Assembly (NCBI RefSeq): GCF_900129045.1
Contig: NZ_FQTX01000002.1
Span: 310,001-374,000 of the forward strand
Reading direction: 5' to 3'
Origin: Bifidobacterium merycicum DSM 6492
GTDB lineage: Bacteria; Actinomycetota; Actinomycetes; Actinomycetales; Bifidobacteriaceae
Length of the DNA stretch: 64,000 nt
Both the position numbers and the translations under genes were made by a program. The notes under the pieces were generated by a model. That model did not search any database. It was not told where the DNA came from and saw only the letters and a program-made list of their open reading frames with translations. Shown piece by piece: positions 24,885-32,914 of the stretch. Every line of letters begins with the position of its first letter. Position 1 is the stretch's first letter.

Positions 24885-26183
24885 ATGCAAGAACGGGTTT
24901 TCAAAATCAGCCTTGATCCTGGTATTGTTGACAGCTTTGACGAAGCTTTGGATGAGCAGGAGCACATTTCCGCGCAGCAGGTGTTCTCCGAGAAACGCTA
25001 CAGGGGGCTTAATGCTTGGGACTGCATTTGCTCATGCGTGCATCGAATACGTGACACCGTCGGCTACCTAAACGACATGGAGCTCGGGCATATGGCCCAC
25101 GGGAATGCGTTCGACTTCATGGAGTTCATGAATAACGCAGCGGTCGTGATTGACAGCGTGAACATGCTCGCCAGCATTTTCGCAGTCAGTCTCGATGAGG
25201 AAAATGCAAGGAGCGAGGTGTTCGAAGAGCCCGGCTCGGACGGTAAAGGAACGGACAAGGACTATTTCGAGTTCATACGATCCCTCTGCGTCGTTCATCC
25301 GACCGACACGAGCAGACATCCGAGATATCAAGGGTCAAAGCTCGTCACCTGCCCGTATATCACATGGACCGACTCTCTTACCAGACCGGCCTTCGGAAAC
25401 TGCGATCTCCATGCCAATGCGTTCGTAAACGAGGCGAGCTCATGGGGCGACAGCGTGAACATCCACATCGATCAGGTTTTCAACTACGTCGAGTATAGAT
25501 ACGGATTACTTGAAAAGGTCAAAGACGGCCTGGTGCGGTTCCAGGATGATACGATAGCGCGGTTCCGAGAGAGGCCTATAGAGGCGCAGGGCGCGGAAGA
25601 GAGCCTAAGTGATTATATAGACAGGTTGAAGCAAGAGGAAATTGAGCGTTTTGGCAATGCGAACGACTACATATTCGATATGGCTGATGACCTGCTCTCC
25701 TTCGAGCCGACAGACGAGAAGAACAAGGCAGCGGTCGACAGATACAAGAACGCCTGGCTTTTCGCCCTCGGTCTCGAGTTGAACTCCCTGCGGAACATGT
25801 CTCGCGTCGGTCCCGAGAACGGCGGATTAGAGGACGATGCGTCGGGTTGGACTCTATTCGAAAATCTCTGGCATTGCCATAGCGGACATCCAGACTTGAG
25901 GGGATACGGATACCAACTCGAAAAGCTCCATTATCTTGACGGAGCGCACGGGCCAAGCGATGCTCGTTGGGGCCGCAGGAAGCTGTTCGAGATGGAGGAC
26001 GTTCTAACGGAGCATGTTCGCATCAACCCCGAGCTGTCAGACAAGGAGCTGTATTATCTCGCGCTCACGTGCTTGTACGAGCTCGCATTAGAAACTCCGT
26101 GCAGGATAAACGAAGCGGTTCCGAACGACCCCAGCTATCGGCGCACCGCAAACACTTCGACGGAGGTGGTTCAGGATGGCTAG
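24885..26183 (+). CDS. Unknown protein inside the hsd operon, between hsdS and hsdR
   Basis: A 432-aa soluble protein starting at ATG 24885, 3 bp after hsdS, with its last 8 bp overlapping the hsdR start (ATGGCTAG). Translation is thus tightly coupled on both sides. It is acidic, rich in aromatic residues and probably helical. There are no membrane segments and no motif that I recognise: no Walker boxes, nuclease motif or HTH. It is more AT-rich than hsdM and hsdR, like hsdS. Position suggests an accessory or regulator of the R-M complex, or an independent defence or anti-defence protein; neither can be shown from the sequence. Confidence 0.65.
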   Translation: MQERVFKISLDPGIVDSFDEALDEQEHISAQQVFSEKRYRGLNAWDCICSCVHRIRDTVGYLNDMELGHMAHGNAFDFMEFMNNAAVVIDSVNMLASIFAVSLDEENARSEVFEEPGSDGKGTDKDYFEFIRSLCVVHPTDTSRHPRYQGSKLVTCPYITWTDSLTRPAFGNCDLHANAFVNEASSWGDSVNIHIDQVFNYVEYRYGLLEKVKDGLVRFQDDTIARFRERPIEAQGAEESLSDYIDRLKQEEIERFGNANDYIFDMADDLLSFEPTDEKNKAAVDRYKNAWLFALGLELNSLRNMSRVGPENGGLEDDASGWTLFENLWHCHSGHPDLRGYGYQLEKLHYLDGAHGPSDARWGRRKLFEMEDVLTEHVRINPELSDKELYYLALTCLYELALETPCRINEAVPNDPSYRRTANTSTEVVQDG

Positions 26184-28929
26184 TCGCTATTCAGAGGAAG
26201 AGGCTGTCCAGAAGCCGGCAGGAAATCGGTTGCGCTCGCTTGGCTGGGATCTTGTCTACGCCTGGAACGAAGAAGTGCTTGGGCAGTACGGCACGCTTGG
26301 GCGCACGAGCTACCGTGAGGTCGTGCTGCGCCCCCAGTTGCTCGATGCACTCGCCGAGTTGAACGATTGGCTTGATTCGGAGCAGTGCGAGGAGGCCGCC
26401 GATACCCTTCTGGCGACGCTCGCTACCGACTCGCCCTTGCAGACCAACGAGAAGAAGTACGGGATGTTGCGCGACGGTATCCCTGTGGAGCTGACTCGCG
26501 AAGACGGCAGCACCTACACCGAGAAGGCGCAGGTCTTCGACTTCGAGCATCCGGAGTACAACCGCTTCACCGCCGTCGAGGAGATGTGGGTGCACAGCGC
26601 CGACGGCGTCTACCACAAGCGGCCCGACCTGATGGGCTTCGTCAACGGCATACCGCTGCTTTTCGTCGAGTTCAAGCGTCACGACAAGGACGTGCGCCGC
26701 GCATATGAGGACAACTACTCCGACTACCAGGACACCGTCCCGCAGCTCTTCCACTTCAACGCGTTCGTTATGCTCTCGAACGGGCTCGAGGCCAGGGTCG
26801 GGACGCTCGGCAGCAAGTACGAGTTCTTCCACGAGTGGAAGCGCCTCGCCGAGGGCGAGCCGGGCGCGATCGACCTGGACACGATGCTCTTGGGCATGTG
26901 CAACAAGCGGACGTTCATGGACCTGTTCGAGAACTTCATCCTGTTCGACCACTCCGGGTCCAAGACGGCCAAGATTCTTGCCCGCAACCACCAGTACCTC
27001 GGCGTGAACCAGGCGATCGAGTCGTATCGTCAGCGCGAGCTTCGAAACGGCAAGCTTGGCGTGTTTTGGCACACACAGGGCTCGGGCAAGAGCTATTCGA
27101 TGGTTTTCTTCGCGCAGAAGGTGCGCCGAGCCTTCGAGGGGTCGCCCACGTTCGTCGTGGTGACGGACCGCGAGGAGCTGAATAAGCAGATAGCCGGCAC
27201 GTTCGCCGGGTGCGGCCTTCTGGGCGGCACCGACGCCAAGCAGTACATCGCCACGAGCGGCAAGAACCTCCACACGCGCCTGGAGGGCAACCCCAGCTTC
27301 GTCTTCACGCTCATCCACAAGTTCAACGACCCCCACGCGGAGCCGATCGTGCCGGACCACGACATCGTAATCCTCTCTGACGAGGCGCACCGAACCAACA
27401 ACGGCACGCTCGCCCAGAACATGGTGCGCATGCTGCCCACCGCGTCGCGCCTGGGCTTCACGGGGACGCCGCTGTTCAGCTACGACAACATAACCGAACG
27501 CACCTTCGGCGGCTACGTGTCGGTCTACGACTTCGCGACCGCCGTGGAGGACGGCGCCACGGTGCCGCTGTTCTACGAGAACCGAAGCGACCTCCTGGAG
27601 ATCGACAACCCCGAGATCAACGACGAGCTGGCCGAGGCCGTGGAGGCCGCCGACGTCGACGAGAACCAGCGCGAGAAGCTGGAGCGCGACCTTGCCCGCG
27701 AGTACCACGTGATAACCTCAGAAAAGCGCCTGGACAAGATTGCGCGGGACTTCGTGAGGCACTACTCGGGCATCTGGGAGTGCGGCAAGGCGATGTTCAT
27801 CAGCGTGGACAAGGTGACGGCCGCCCGCATGCACGGGTTGGTGCAGAAGTACTGGGCCGAGGAGATCGCCGCGCAGGAGGCCGCCCTCAAGCACGACACC
27901 CAGCAGGAGGCGCAGGAGCGCCAGCGCAAGATCGACTGGATGCGCGAGACCGAGATGTGCCTGGTCGTGAGCGAGGAGCAGAACGAGATCGCCACCTTCG
28001 CCAAGTGGGGCATCGACATCGCGCCGCACCGCAAGAAGATGGCGACGCGGGAGCTGGACAAGGAGTTCCGCGACGCGGACAACCCCTTCCGCGTGGTATT
28101 CGTGTGCGCGATGTGGCTCACCGGCTTTGACGTGAAGCCGCTCGCCGCCATGTACTTCGACAAGCCCATGAAGGCCCACACGCTGATGCAGGCCATAGCC
28201 CGCGCGAACCGCGTCGCGGAGGGCAAGAGCAACGGCCTCATCGTCGACTACATCGGCGTGGTGAAGGCCCTGCGTCAGGCGCTCGCTGACTACACGCGCG
28301 ACCCCGGCGAGGGCCGCGGTGACGACCCGGTGCTCGACAAGGACGAGCTCATTGCGCGCATATACGAGCTGCTCGTGGCCATCGAGACATTCTTGAACGA
28401 CTGCGGGTTCTCCCTCAAGACGCTCATGGCAGCCGGCGAGTTCGAGCGGCTGGCGCTCGTTAAGGACGGGGCCGACGCGGTGAGCGTCAGCGACGAGACG
28501 CGCAAGCGCTACGGCATCATGGCCCGCGAGCTGTTCAAGTACTTCAAGTTCGTGGAGAAGGGCGACGTGGACGGCGGCGCCTGGGCGAGGCGCGACGCCA
28601 TAGACGCCATCTACAAGCTGCTGACCAAGCGGCGCGACACCGCCGACACGACCGACATCATGGTGAGGCTGCAGCAAATCATCGACGAGTACATCGACGT
28701 TCGCGTCGCCGATGACAAGGGCGAGGGCCGGTTTGACATATCGCGCATCGACTTCGACCTGCTGCACCGTGAGTTCGAGAAGGCCAAGCAGAAGAACCTG
28801 CTCGTCGGGGAGCTGCGCGACGTGATCGAGGATCGGCTGGTGAAGGCCCTGAAAGAGAACCCGCGCCGCGCCGACTTCTACGAGCGCTACCAGAAGATCA
28901 TCAACGAGTACAACCAGGAGCAGGACTGA
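26176..28929 (+). CDS. hsdR: Type I R-M restriction subunit, C-terminally truncated by a premature TGA
   Basis: The 917-aa product has the usual HsdR layout: a PD-(D/E)XK nuclease domain (D in RPDLMGF near 150, FVEFK near 163-167), then a SF2 translocase with Walker A GSGKS (~301), DEAH (~401) and TGTP motifs. Reading stops at TGA 28927-28929, but homologous coding sequence continues beyond it in the same frame (ASIEATFEKLMKLSEDL...) and again from 29,069. A CGA-to-TGA change would explain the stop. The missing ~110 C-terminal residues normally form the domain that helps dock HsdR on the methylase core, so restriction may be weak or lost, while nuclease and motor motifs are intact. Confidence 0.85.
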   Translation: MASRYSEEEAVQKPAGNRLRSLGWDLVYAWNEEVLGQYGTLGRTSYREVVLRPQLLDALAELNDWLDSEQCEEAADTLLATLATDSPLQTNEKKYGMLRDGIPVELTREDGSTYTEKAQVFDFEHPEYNRFTAVEEMWVHSADGVYHKRPDLMGFVNGIPLLFVEFKRHDKDVRRAYEDNYSDYQDTVPQLFHFNAFVMLSNGLEARVGTLGSKYEFFHEWKRLAEGEPGAIDLDTMLLGMCNKRTFMDLFENFILFDHSGSKTAKILARNHQYLGVNQAIESYRQRELRNGKLGVFWHTQGSGKSYSMVFFAQKVRRAFEGSPTFVVVTDREELNKQIAGTFAGCGLLGGTDAKQYIATSGKNLHTRLEGNPSFVFTLIHKFNDPHAEPIVPDHDIVILSDEAHRTNNGTLAQNMVRMLPTASRLGFTGTPLFSYDNITERTFGGYVSVYDFATAVEDGATVPLFYENRSDLLEIDNPEINDELAEAVEAADVDENQREKLERDLAREYHVITSEKRLDKIARDFVRHYSGIWECGKAMFISVDKVTAARMHGLVQKYWAEEIAAQEAALKHDTQQEAQERQRKIDWMRETEMCLVVSEEQNEIATFAKWGIDIAPHRKKMATRELDKEFRDADNPFRVVFVCAMWLTGFDVKPLAAMYFDKPMKAHTLMQAIARANRVAEGKSNGLIVDYIGVVKALRQALADYTRDPGEGRGDDPVLDKDELIARIYELLVAIETFLNDCGFSLKTLMAAGEFERLALVKDGADAVSVSDETRKRYGIMARELFKYFKFVEKGDVDGGAWARRDAIDAIYKLLTKRRDTADTTDIMVRLQQIIDEYIDVRVADDKGEGRFDISRIDFDLLHREFEKAKQKNLLVGELRDVIEDRLVKALKENPRRADFYERYQKIINEYNQEQD

Positions 28930-29368
28930 GCGAGCATCGAGGCGACCTTCGAGAAGCTGATGAAGCTCTCGGAGGACCTGTCCGAGGAGGAGCAGCGCTT
29001 CGTGCGCGAGGGCTTCACCAACGCAGAGGTAGACTAATAACAAGCGAAAGGACAAACCATGGCAGCGCTTCGTGCGCGAGGGCTTCACCAACGAGCGGCA
29101 GCTGGCCGTGTTCGACATGTTGTACAAGGAGTCCCTCACCAAGGATGAGATCGCGCAGGTGAAGGAGCTGGCTCGTGAGCTTGTGGACAAGATACAGGAG
29201 CGGCTTGCGCAGATGACGAGGTGGACCGAGAAGCCCGAGACAAGGGCCGAGGTGGACACCATCATACGCAACGAGCTCTACCGCCTACTGCCCGCGAGTT
29301 ACCCGGACGAGTCGATAGCCGCATATCGGGCCGAGATATACGAGTACTTCTACGCCAGGGCGGCGTAA
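28930..29368 (+). pseudogene. hsdR: Broken 3' part of hsdR with a 70-bp insertion
   Basis: After TGA 28927 the hsdR frame continues to about 29,023, then meets an insertion with stop codons TAA TAA at 29035-29040. The rest of the HsdR C-terminus resumes downstream and runs to 29,368, with sequence such as ERQLAVFDMLYKESL and YPDESIAAYRAEIYEY. A GTG at 29072 or ATG at 29117 could start a separate C-terminal fragment, but no good RBS is positioned for either. The strong SD and ATG in the insertion (ATG 29059) are in the wrong frame. Two independent lesions make simple readthrough unlikely. Confidence 0.75.
28992..29093 (+). repeat. 32-bp direct repeat with 38-bp spacer in the hsdR 3' end
   Basis: The same 32 bases occur at 28992-29023 and 29062-29093. 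The 38-bp spacer (29024-29061) contains stop codons, a ribosome-binding-like AAAGGA and ACCATGG. The arrangement is equivalent to a 70-bp insertion. It is too short for an insertion sequence; template switching or recombination with a differently arranged hsdR is more likely. Confidence 0.8.
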
Positions 29369-29396
29369 GCCAAATGAACGATATGGAGCAAGACAG

Positions 29397-31499
29397 ATGA
29401 ACGCAAACGATGCACAATTCCTCCCATTCCTGGGTACGGCAAACGCCCAGTTCGTCATCCCCGTATACCAGCGCCTTTACTCATGGACGACCAAGGACTG
29501 CGAAACGCTCTGGGTCGACATCATGCGCGCTGGCAAGTTCGGGCACACGCATTTCATCGGCTCCATGCTCTACGCCCCTGAGGCCGGAGGCACCCTGACC
29601 GGCGTGAACAGGTACCTCCTCATTGATGGCCAGCAGCGCATGACGACACTCACGCTACTGCTCTCCGCATTCATCGAATACCTGAAGGAAGACGAGTCGC
29701 GCGCCGATTTCCTAGAGACGACCATCGGCGGCATCCGCCGCATGTACCTGTTCAACGACGAACAAAAGGGCGATGCCCGCTACAAGCTTGTTCTCTCGCA
29801 GGACGACCAGACGACGCTTTTCAGCATCGTAGGTGACGTGGCGCAACCTGAGCAGCCTTCTCAGCTCATCGTGGACAACTACCAGTATTTCAAGGACAAG
29901 ATGCACGAGAAGGGCTTCGACGCCCAGCAGCTGTGGGTCGGACTCAAGATGCTGCTCATCGTCGACACGAAACTCGGCGAAGGTGATAACGCGCAGCTCA
30001 TCTTCGAGTCGATGAACTCCAAGGGAAAGCCGCTCACCGCAATAGACCTTATCCGCAACTTCATGCTTATGTCGCTTCCCAGCAAGGAGCAGACGCGACT
30101 GTACGAATCCTACTGGCATCCCATGGAGCAGATGTTTGGCATGGGCAACGAGCGCGTCATCAACGAGTTCTTCTGGAACTGGCTTTGGCTCAAGATTCCC
30201 AACAGACAGCCGAAGTTCGACGAGGTGTACGACGAGTTCAAGCTTTACATTGGTGGCAACCCGCAGCTCAAGGTCGAGGAGGTGCTCGTCGACCTCAAGG
30301 ATGGCGCCGACCACTACACGAAGATCTTCCTCGATCGCGAGAAGGACCCCGAGCTGGCAGCCGCGTTCCGAAGCTTCAACAGGCTGGGCATCAACGCTGC
30401 GCGCCTGCTGCTGATGGAGCTCTACGCCCAGTACGAAGCCGACAACCTGACAAAGGACGAGTACATCGGGCTCATCAGAATGCTCGAATCGTTCCTGTTC
30501 AGGCGCTCCGTCTGCGGAAGGCTCACGACTGGCCTCAACCACTACTTCTCGAACCTCGCGAAGCAGCTGGAATCGCAGGACATCGTGGAGTACATCACGG
30601 CGAACCTGCTACTCCAAGACGAGAACAAGACTGCATATTTCCCGACGGACGAGTATTTCGAGGAGCAGTTCAAGGCGCGCGACTGCTACAACCGCTTTCG
30701 CGACAAGTGCGTCTACTACCTCGAGAGAATCGAGAACTGGCATCATCCGAAGGAGCCTATCTCGGGCTACTCGTATCAAGTCGAACACGTTCTTCCACAG
30801 ACCATCGACAGCGTGCCCGAATGGCAGGAGGCGCTCGGTGACAACTGGGAGCAGCTCCACGAACGCTACTGCAACTCGCTCGGAAACCTGACCCTCACCG
30901 GATACAATCAGGAGTACTCGAACAAGCCCTACGAGGAGAAGCTTCATAAAGAGGATGATGGCCTGCTCTGCAGTCCGCTCTACCTGAACAGCGCATTCGC
31001 TTCCGAACCCGTTTGGAATGTCGAGGCGATTGAACGCCGGGCGGACAAGCTCATGGCAGATGCTCTGAAGATTTGGCCGAGGCCGCAGCTGGATGAGGCA
31101 ACTCTGGCTAAGTACACGCCCTCCAAGCGCAAAGATGGAACGGAGTGGACTATCGAGGAGCACCACACCTGGCTCGCGAACGGGGGTCCCGCACACGATC
31201 TCTTCGAGACGCTTCGCGCCCGCATCGCCGAGGAGTTCCCCTCGTGGACCGAATACGTGAAGAAGTACTATGTTGGCTACAGAGTTGGCAAGAGGAAGCA
31301 GACGCTCAGCATCCAGGCTAGGAAGAGCGGGCACCTGGTGCTCGGCGTACGCAAGACCGTCGACGAGCTGAACGACCCGAATGGGATTTGCGTAGACAAG
31401 CGTGCTGTACAGGGCATAGGGCCAGGCATGCCGACTATGATTATTCTAGAGGGAGCATCCGACATCGATGGCTGCATCGAAATTTTGCGTCAAATCTAA
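29397..31499 (+). CDS. GmrSD-like protein: DUF262 plus DUF1524 HNH domains
   Basis: A 700-aa single-chain protein. The N-terminal DUF262 domain has a ParB-like NTPase signature: FVIPVYQRLYSW near 20 and DGQQRMTTL near 76. The C-terminal DUF1524 domain contains an HNH-type nuclease motif (VEHVLPQ near 463, then GNLTLT near 496). The last ~100 residues form a further small domain. GmrSD-type enzymes cut DNA with modified cytosines and are type IV restriction systems. It starts 28 bp after the hsdR remnant, so it may share the hsd transcript, and it ends at a strong hairpin. All motifs are intact. Confidence 0.82.
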   Translation: MNANDAQFLPFLGTANAQFVIPVYQRLYSWTTKDCETLWVDIMRAGKFGHTHFIGSMLYAPEAGGTLTGVNRYLLIDGQQRMTTLTLLLSAFIEYLKEDESRADFLETTIGGIRRMYLFNDEQKGDARYKLVLSQDDQTTLFSIVGDVAQPEQPSQLIVDNYQYFKDKMHEKGFDAQQLWVGLKMLLIVDTKLGEGDNAQLIFESMNSKGKPLTAIDLIRNFMLMSLPSKEQTRLYESYWHPMEQMFGMGNERVINEFFWNWLWLKIPNRQPKFDEVYDEFKLYIGGNPQLKVEEVLVDLKDGADHYTKIFLDREKDPELAAAFRSFNRLGINAARLLLMELYAQYEADNLTKDEYIGLIRMLESFLFRRSVCGRLTTGLNHYFSNLAKQLESQDIVEYITANLLLQDENKTAYFPTDEYFEEQFKARDCYNRFRDKCVYYLERIENWHHPKEPISGYSYQVEHVLPQTIDSVPEWQEALGDNWEQLHERYCNSLGNLTLTGYNQEYSNKPYEEKLHKEDDGLLCSPLYLNSAFASEPVWNVEAIERRADKLMADALKIWPRPQLDEATLAKYTPSKRKDGTEWTIEEHHTWLANGGPAHDLFETLRARIAEEFPSWTEYVKKYYVGYRVGKRKQTLSIQARKSGHLVLGVRKTVDELNDPNGICVDKRAVQGIGPGMPTMIILEGASDIDGCIEILRQI

Positions 31500-31530
31500 C
31501 TCATAGAGAAAGCTACTTGGCGAAATGCTA

Positions 31531-31575
31531 AGCCCCTCGGCGCTAGCATCTTGGTATACCTTGCGCCGAGGGGCT
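31531..31575. terminator. Bidirectional hairpin between convergent genes
   Basis: A perfect 13-bp stem (AGCCCCTCGGCGC at 31531-31543 and its complement at 31563-31575) with a 19-nt loop lies between the GmrSD-like gene and the minus-strand YraN-like gene. Symmetry and position fit a shared terminator, although there is no long T run on either side. Confidence 0.6.
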
Positions 31576-31621
31576 GCCCGTGGCCGCCAGGCCCCGGGCC
31601 GTCAAGCCTTGGGGCGAGGTC

Positions 31622-31975
31622 CTACCCCAGCGGCGTGATCGCGTTGATGTGGTGGCGGATGAGCGCTCGGTTCTCTCCGAGGATGAGCACGCCCACGATG
31701 TCGTATCGGACCTCGGTGTTGCTCAGGTCAGCCTCGGCCAGGTAAGCCGCGGCGATGCGCTCGAAGGCCTTGCGGTCCGGAGCCTCCTCCGGGATGCCCT
31801 CGCCGGCGTTCTCGCTGACCTCGCAGTCGATGAAGACCAGCGCATCGTCCTCGTCGGTGGCGATGAAGTCGACGGAGTCCCTGCCGTGGCACCAGCCGTC
31901 CTCGAGGATCTCGTAGCCCTTGAGCTCCAGGTAGCGCCTGACGCCCTGCTTCGCCCTCTGAATCGTTGCCTCCAT
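31622..31975 (-). CDS. YraN/UPF0102-like protein with altered nuclease site
   Basis: The 117-aa protein has the YraN pattern: a helix with KQGVRRYLELKGYEIL, then VDFIATD, then the strand LVFIDCEVSE, followed by a helix and RYDIVGV. YraN-family proteins have a PD-(D/E)XK fold with a FVEVK-type motif at this last strand. Here it reads FIDCE, so the usual acidic/Lys pair is replaced and catalytic activity is doubtful. A Shine-Dalgarno of AAAGGAGG precedes ATG 31975. The same start context and leader are found before the gene at 32915-33580. Its role is unknown; a non-catalytic inhibitor or decoy would fit. Confidence 0.6.
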   Translation of the reverse strand: MEATIQRAKQGVRRYLELKGYEILEDGWCHGRDSVDFIATDEDDALVFIDCEVSENAGEGIPEEAPDRKAFERIAAAYLAEADLSNTEVRYDIVGVLILGENRALIRHHINAITPLG

Positions 31976-32180
31976 GATTGACCTCCTTTGGTGTTGCGGC
32001 CCGCCCCTGTGGCGAACCTTGTGGCGCCTCGTCCGCTCCGGTTCCCGGAGGCTGCAAGGGAGGAAGCGAAACCCGGAGGGCTCGAGTTTTTCTGGCGCCT
32101 TCTTGGGATTCCCCGGAAAAAGTTTTCGCGGCCCTTGCGGCCGTGAGGGGTTCGGTGCGAACGTGAGCGTCCAAGGAGAG
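31976..32180 (-). promoter_or_regulatory. Structured leader A upstream of the YraN-like gene
   Basis: The ~200 bp before ATG 31975 resemble the region before ATG 33580 over their whole length (roughly 70% by eye). Shared blocks include AAAGGAGGTCAATCATG or its close variant at the start codon, CCCTCCGGGTTT, TTCCTCCCTTGC and CGCAAGGG. Two short hairpins are shared, and the stem around AAGGG changes on both sides (CGGCC/GGCCG here, CGCGC/GCGCG in leader B), which indicates selection for structure. It may be a structured promoter or a cis-acting RNA. Confidence 0.6.
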
Positions 32181-32502
32181 CGCAGGGCGGGAAAGCGGCC
32201 CTCAGGAGGGCTTCTGGAGGCTCAGAGGGTGCTGCAGGTCGTCCGGGGCGTGCAATCATGGCGAGATTTCGAGCACGGTGGTTCGATGCGGGCTTCATGT
32301 TCCGTCGCCCGACTGTCGCGACTGGCTTTCTGCTGAGGCCAGTGCCGCCGGGGTTTTCCGAAAGGCATCAGGTCCGCATGGTCATCGAAGCGCTGTGGCC
32401 TCCTGCCATATGAGGCTGCGCTTTCCGAGGCTGCGGCGCCGCGGGAATGTCATTTTCGGAGAACGCGCCTCCTCACCACGCTGCAATCGCGTTGCTGGGG
32501 TT
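32181..32502. other. Gene-free region between leader A and the next inverted repeat
   Basis: No convincing gene on either strand: open frames here have no ribosome binding site and atypical composition. A short segment near 32345-32365 (GCCGCCGGGGTTTTCCG) recalls part of leader B and may be a degenerate copy. Otherwise no pattern is seen. Confidence 0.5.
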
Positions 32503-32525
32503 CTCGCCCCAAGGCTTGACCGGAG

Positions 32526-32771
32526 CTACTGCACCGCGCCCGCAGAGCCCTCGGCGCTCGAAATGGATTCGCTCCGAAGCCCGTCGGGTTTGCCCTCTGC
32601 GATCGAGAGCACCTCTTGGAGCGACTCGTCCGCGAAATCGAGCGCCTTCAAGATGACGAAGCCCGCGTTGGGGCTGTCGCCGAGGTCGAATACGCCGGCC
32701 ACGATGATGTCCTGAACACCCTTCACGATGCACTGGGCGTCGTAGGCGCGGTCGTACAGATTCGTTTCCAT
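32526..32771 (-). CDS. Small acidic hypothetical protein
   Basis: An 81-aa protein starting at ATG 32771 behind AAAGGGGG. It is acidic, probably helical, with a central hydrophobic stretch (GVQDIIVAGVFDLG) that is too short and polar to be a clear membrane segment. No family is recognised. It stands between two genes that carry the duplicated leader but has its own short upstream region of about 80 bp, with a GTTCG repeat near 32,780 and 32,815. Small size, acidity and location among accessory genes would fit an antirestriction or inhibitor protein, but this is speculation. Confidence 0.5.
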   Translation of the reverse strand: METNLYDRAYDAQCIVKGVQDIIVAGVFDLGDSPNAGFVILKALDFADESLQEVLSIAEGKPDGLRSESISSAEGSAGAVQ

Positions 32772-32852
32772 GTGATCACCCCCTTTCGAACGTAATCGTG
32801 CGAGCATGTCGTGACTCGAACGTGACCATTCGCGCACGGATGCGTGACATGA

Positions 32853-32890
32853 GAAAGAAAAGACCGGCGCCCCAGTTCGGGACGCCGGCC
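32853..32890 (-). terminator. Rho-independent terminator of the 32915-33580 gene
   Basis: On the minus strand, a GC-rich stem-loop (32862-32890, GGCCGGCG pairing with CGCCGGTC) is followed by TTTTCTTTC. It lies 24 bp after the stop of the upstream gene and separates it from the small gene that follows. Confidence 0.8.
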
Positions 32891-32914
32891 TGAGCGGCTG
32901 TTATGCGGATGCGG

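Larger units (their letters stand above)
31601..32520. repeat. 18-bp perfect inverted repeat flanking the YraN-like gene and leader A
   Basis: GTCAAGCCTTGGGGCGAG at 31601-31618 occurs in inverted orientation at 32503-32520. The enclosed ~880 bp contains exactly one gene, its structured leader and a stretch with no gene. This could mark a small mobile cassette or be two related 3' ends; no transposase is present and no target duplication was noticed. Confidence 0.6.

Noticed and set aside
28927-28929. Recoding or readthrough of the hsdR TGA
   Set aside because: Even if TGA were read, an in-frame TAA TAA at 29035 in the 70-bp insertion would stop translation before the remaining C-terminus.
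27718-29271. A 517-codon minus-strand frame opposite hsdR
   Set aside because: No RBS, no known domain, and complementary to clear HsdR coding sequence.
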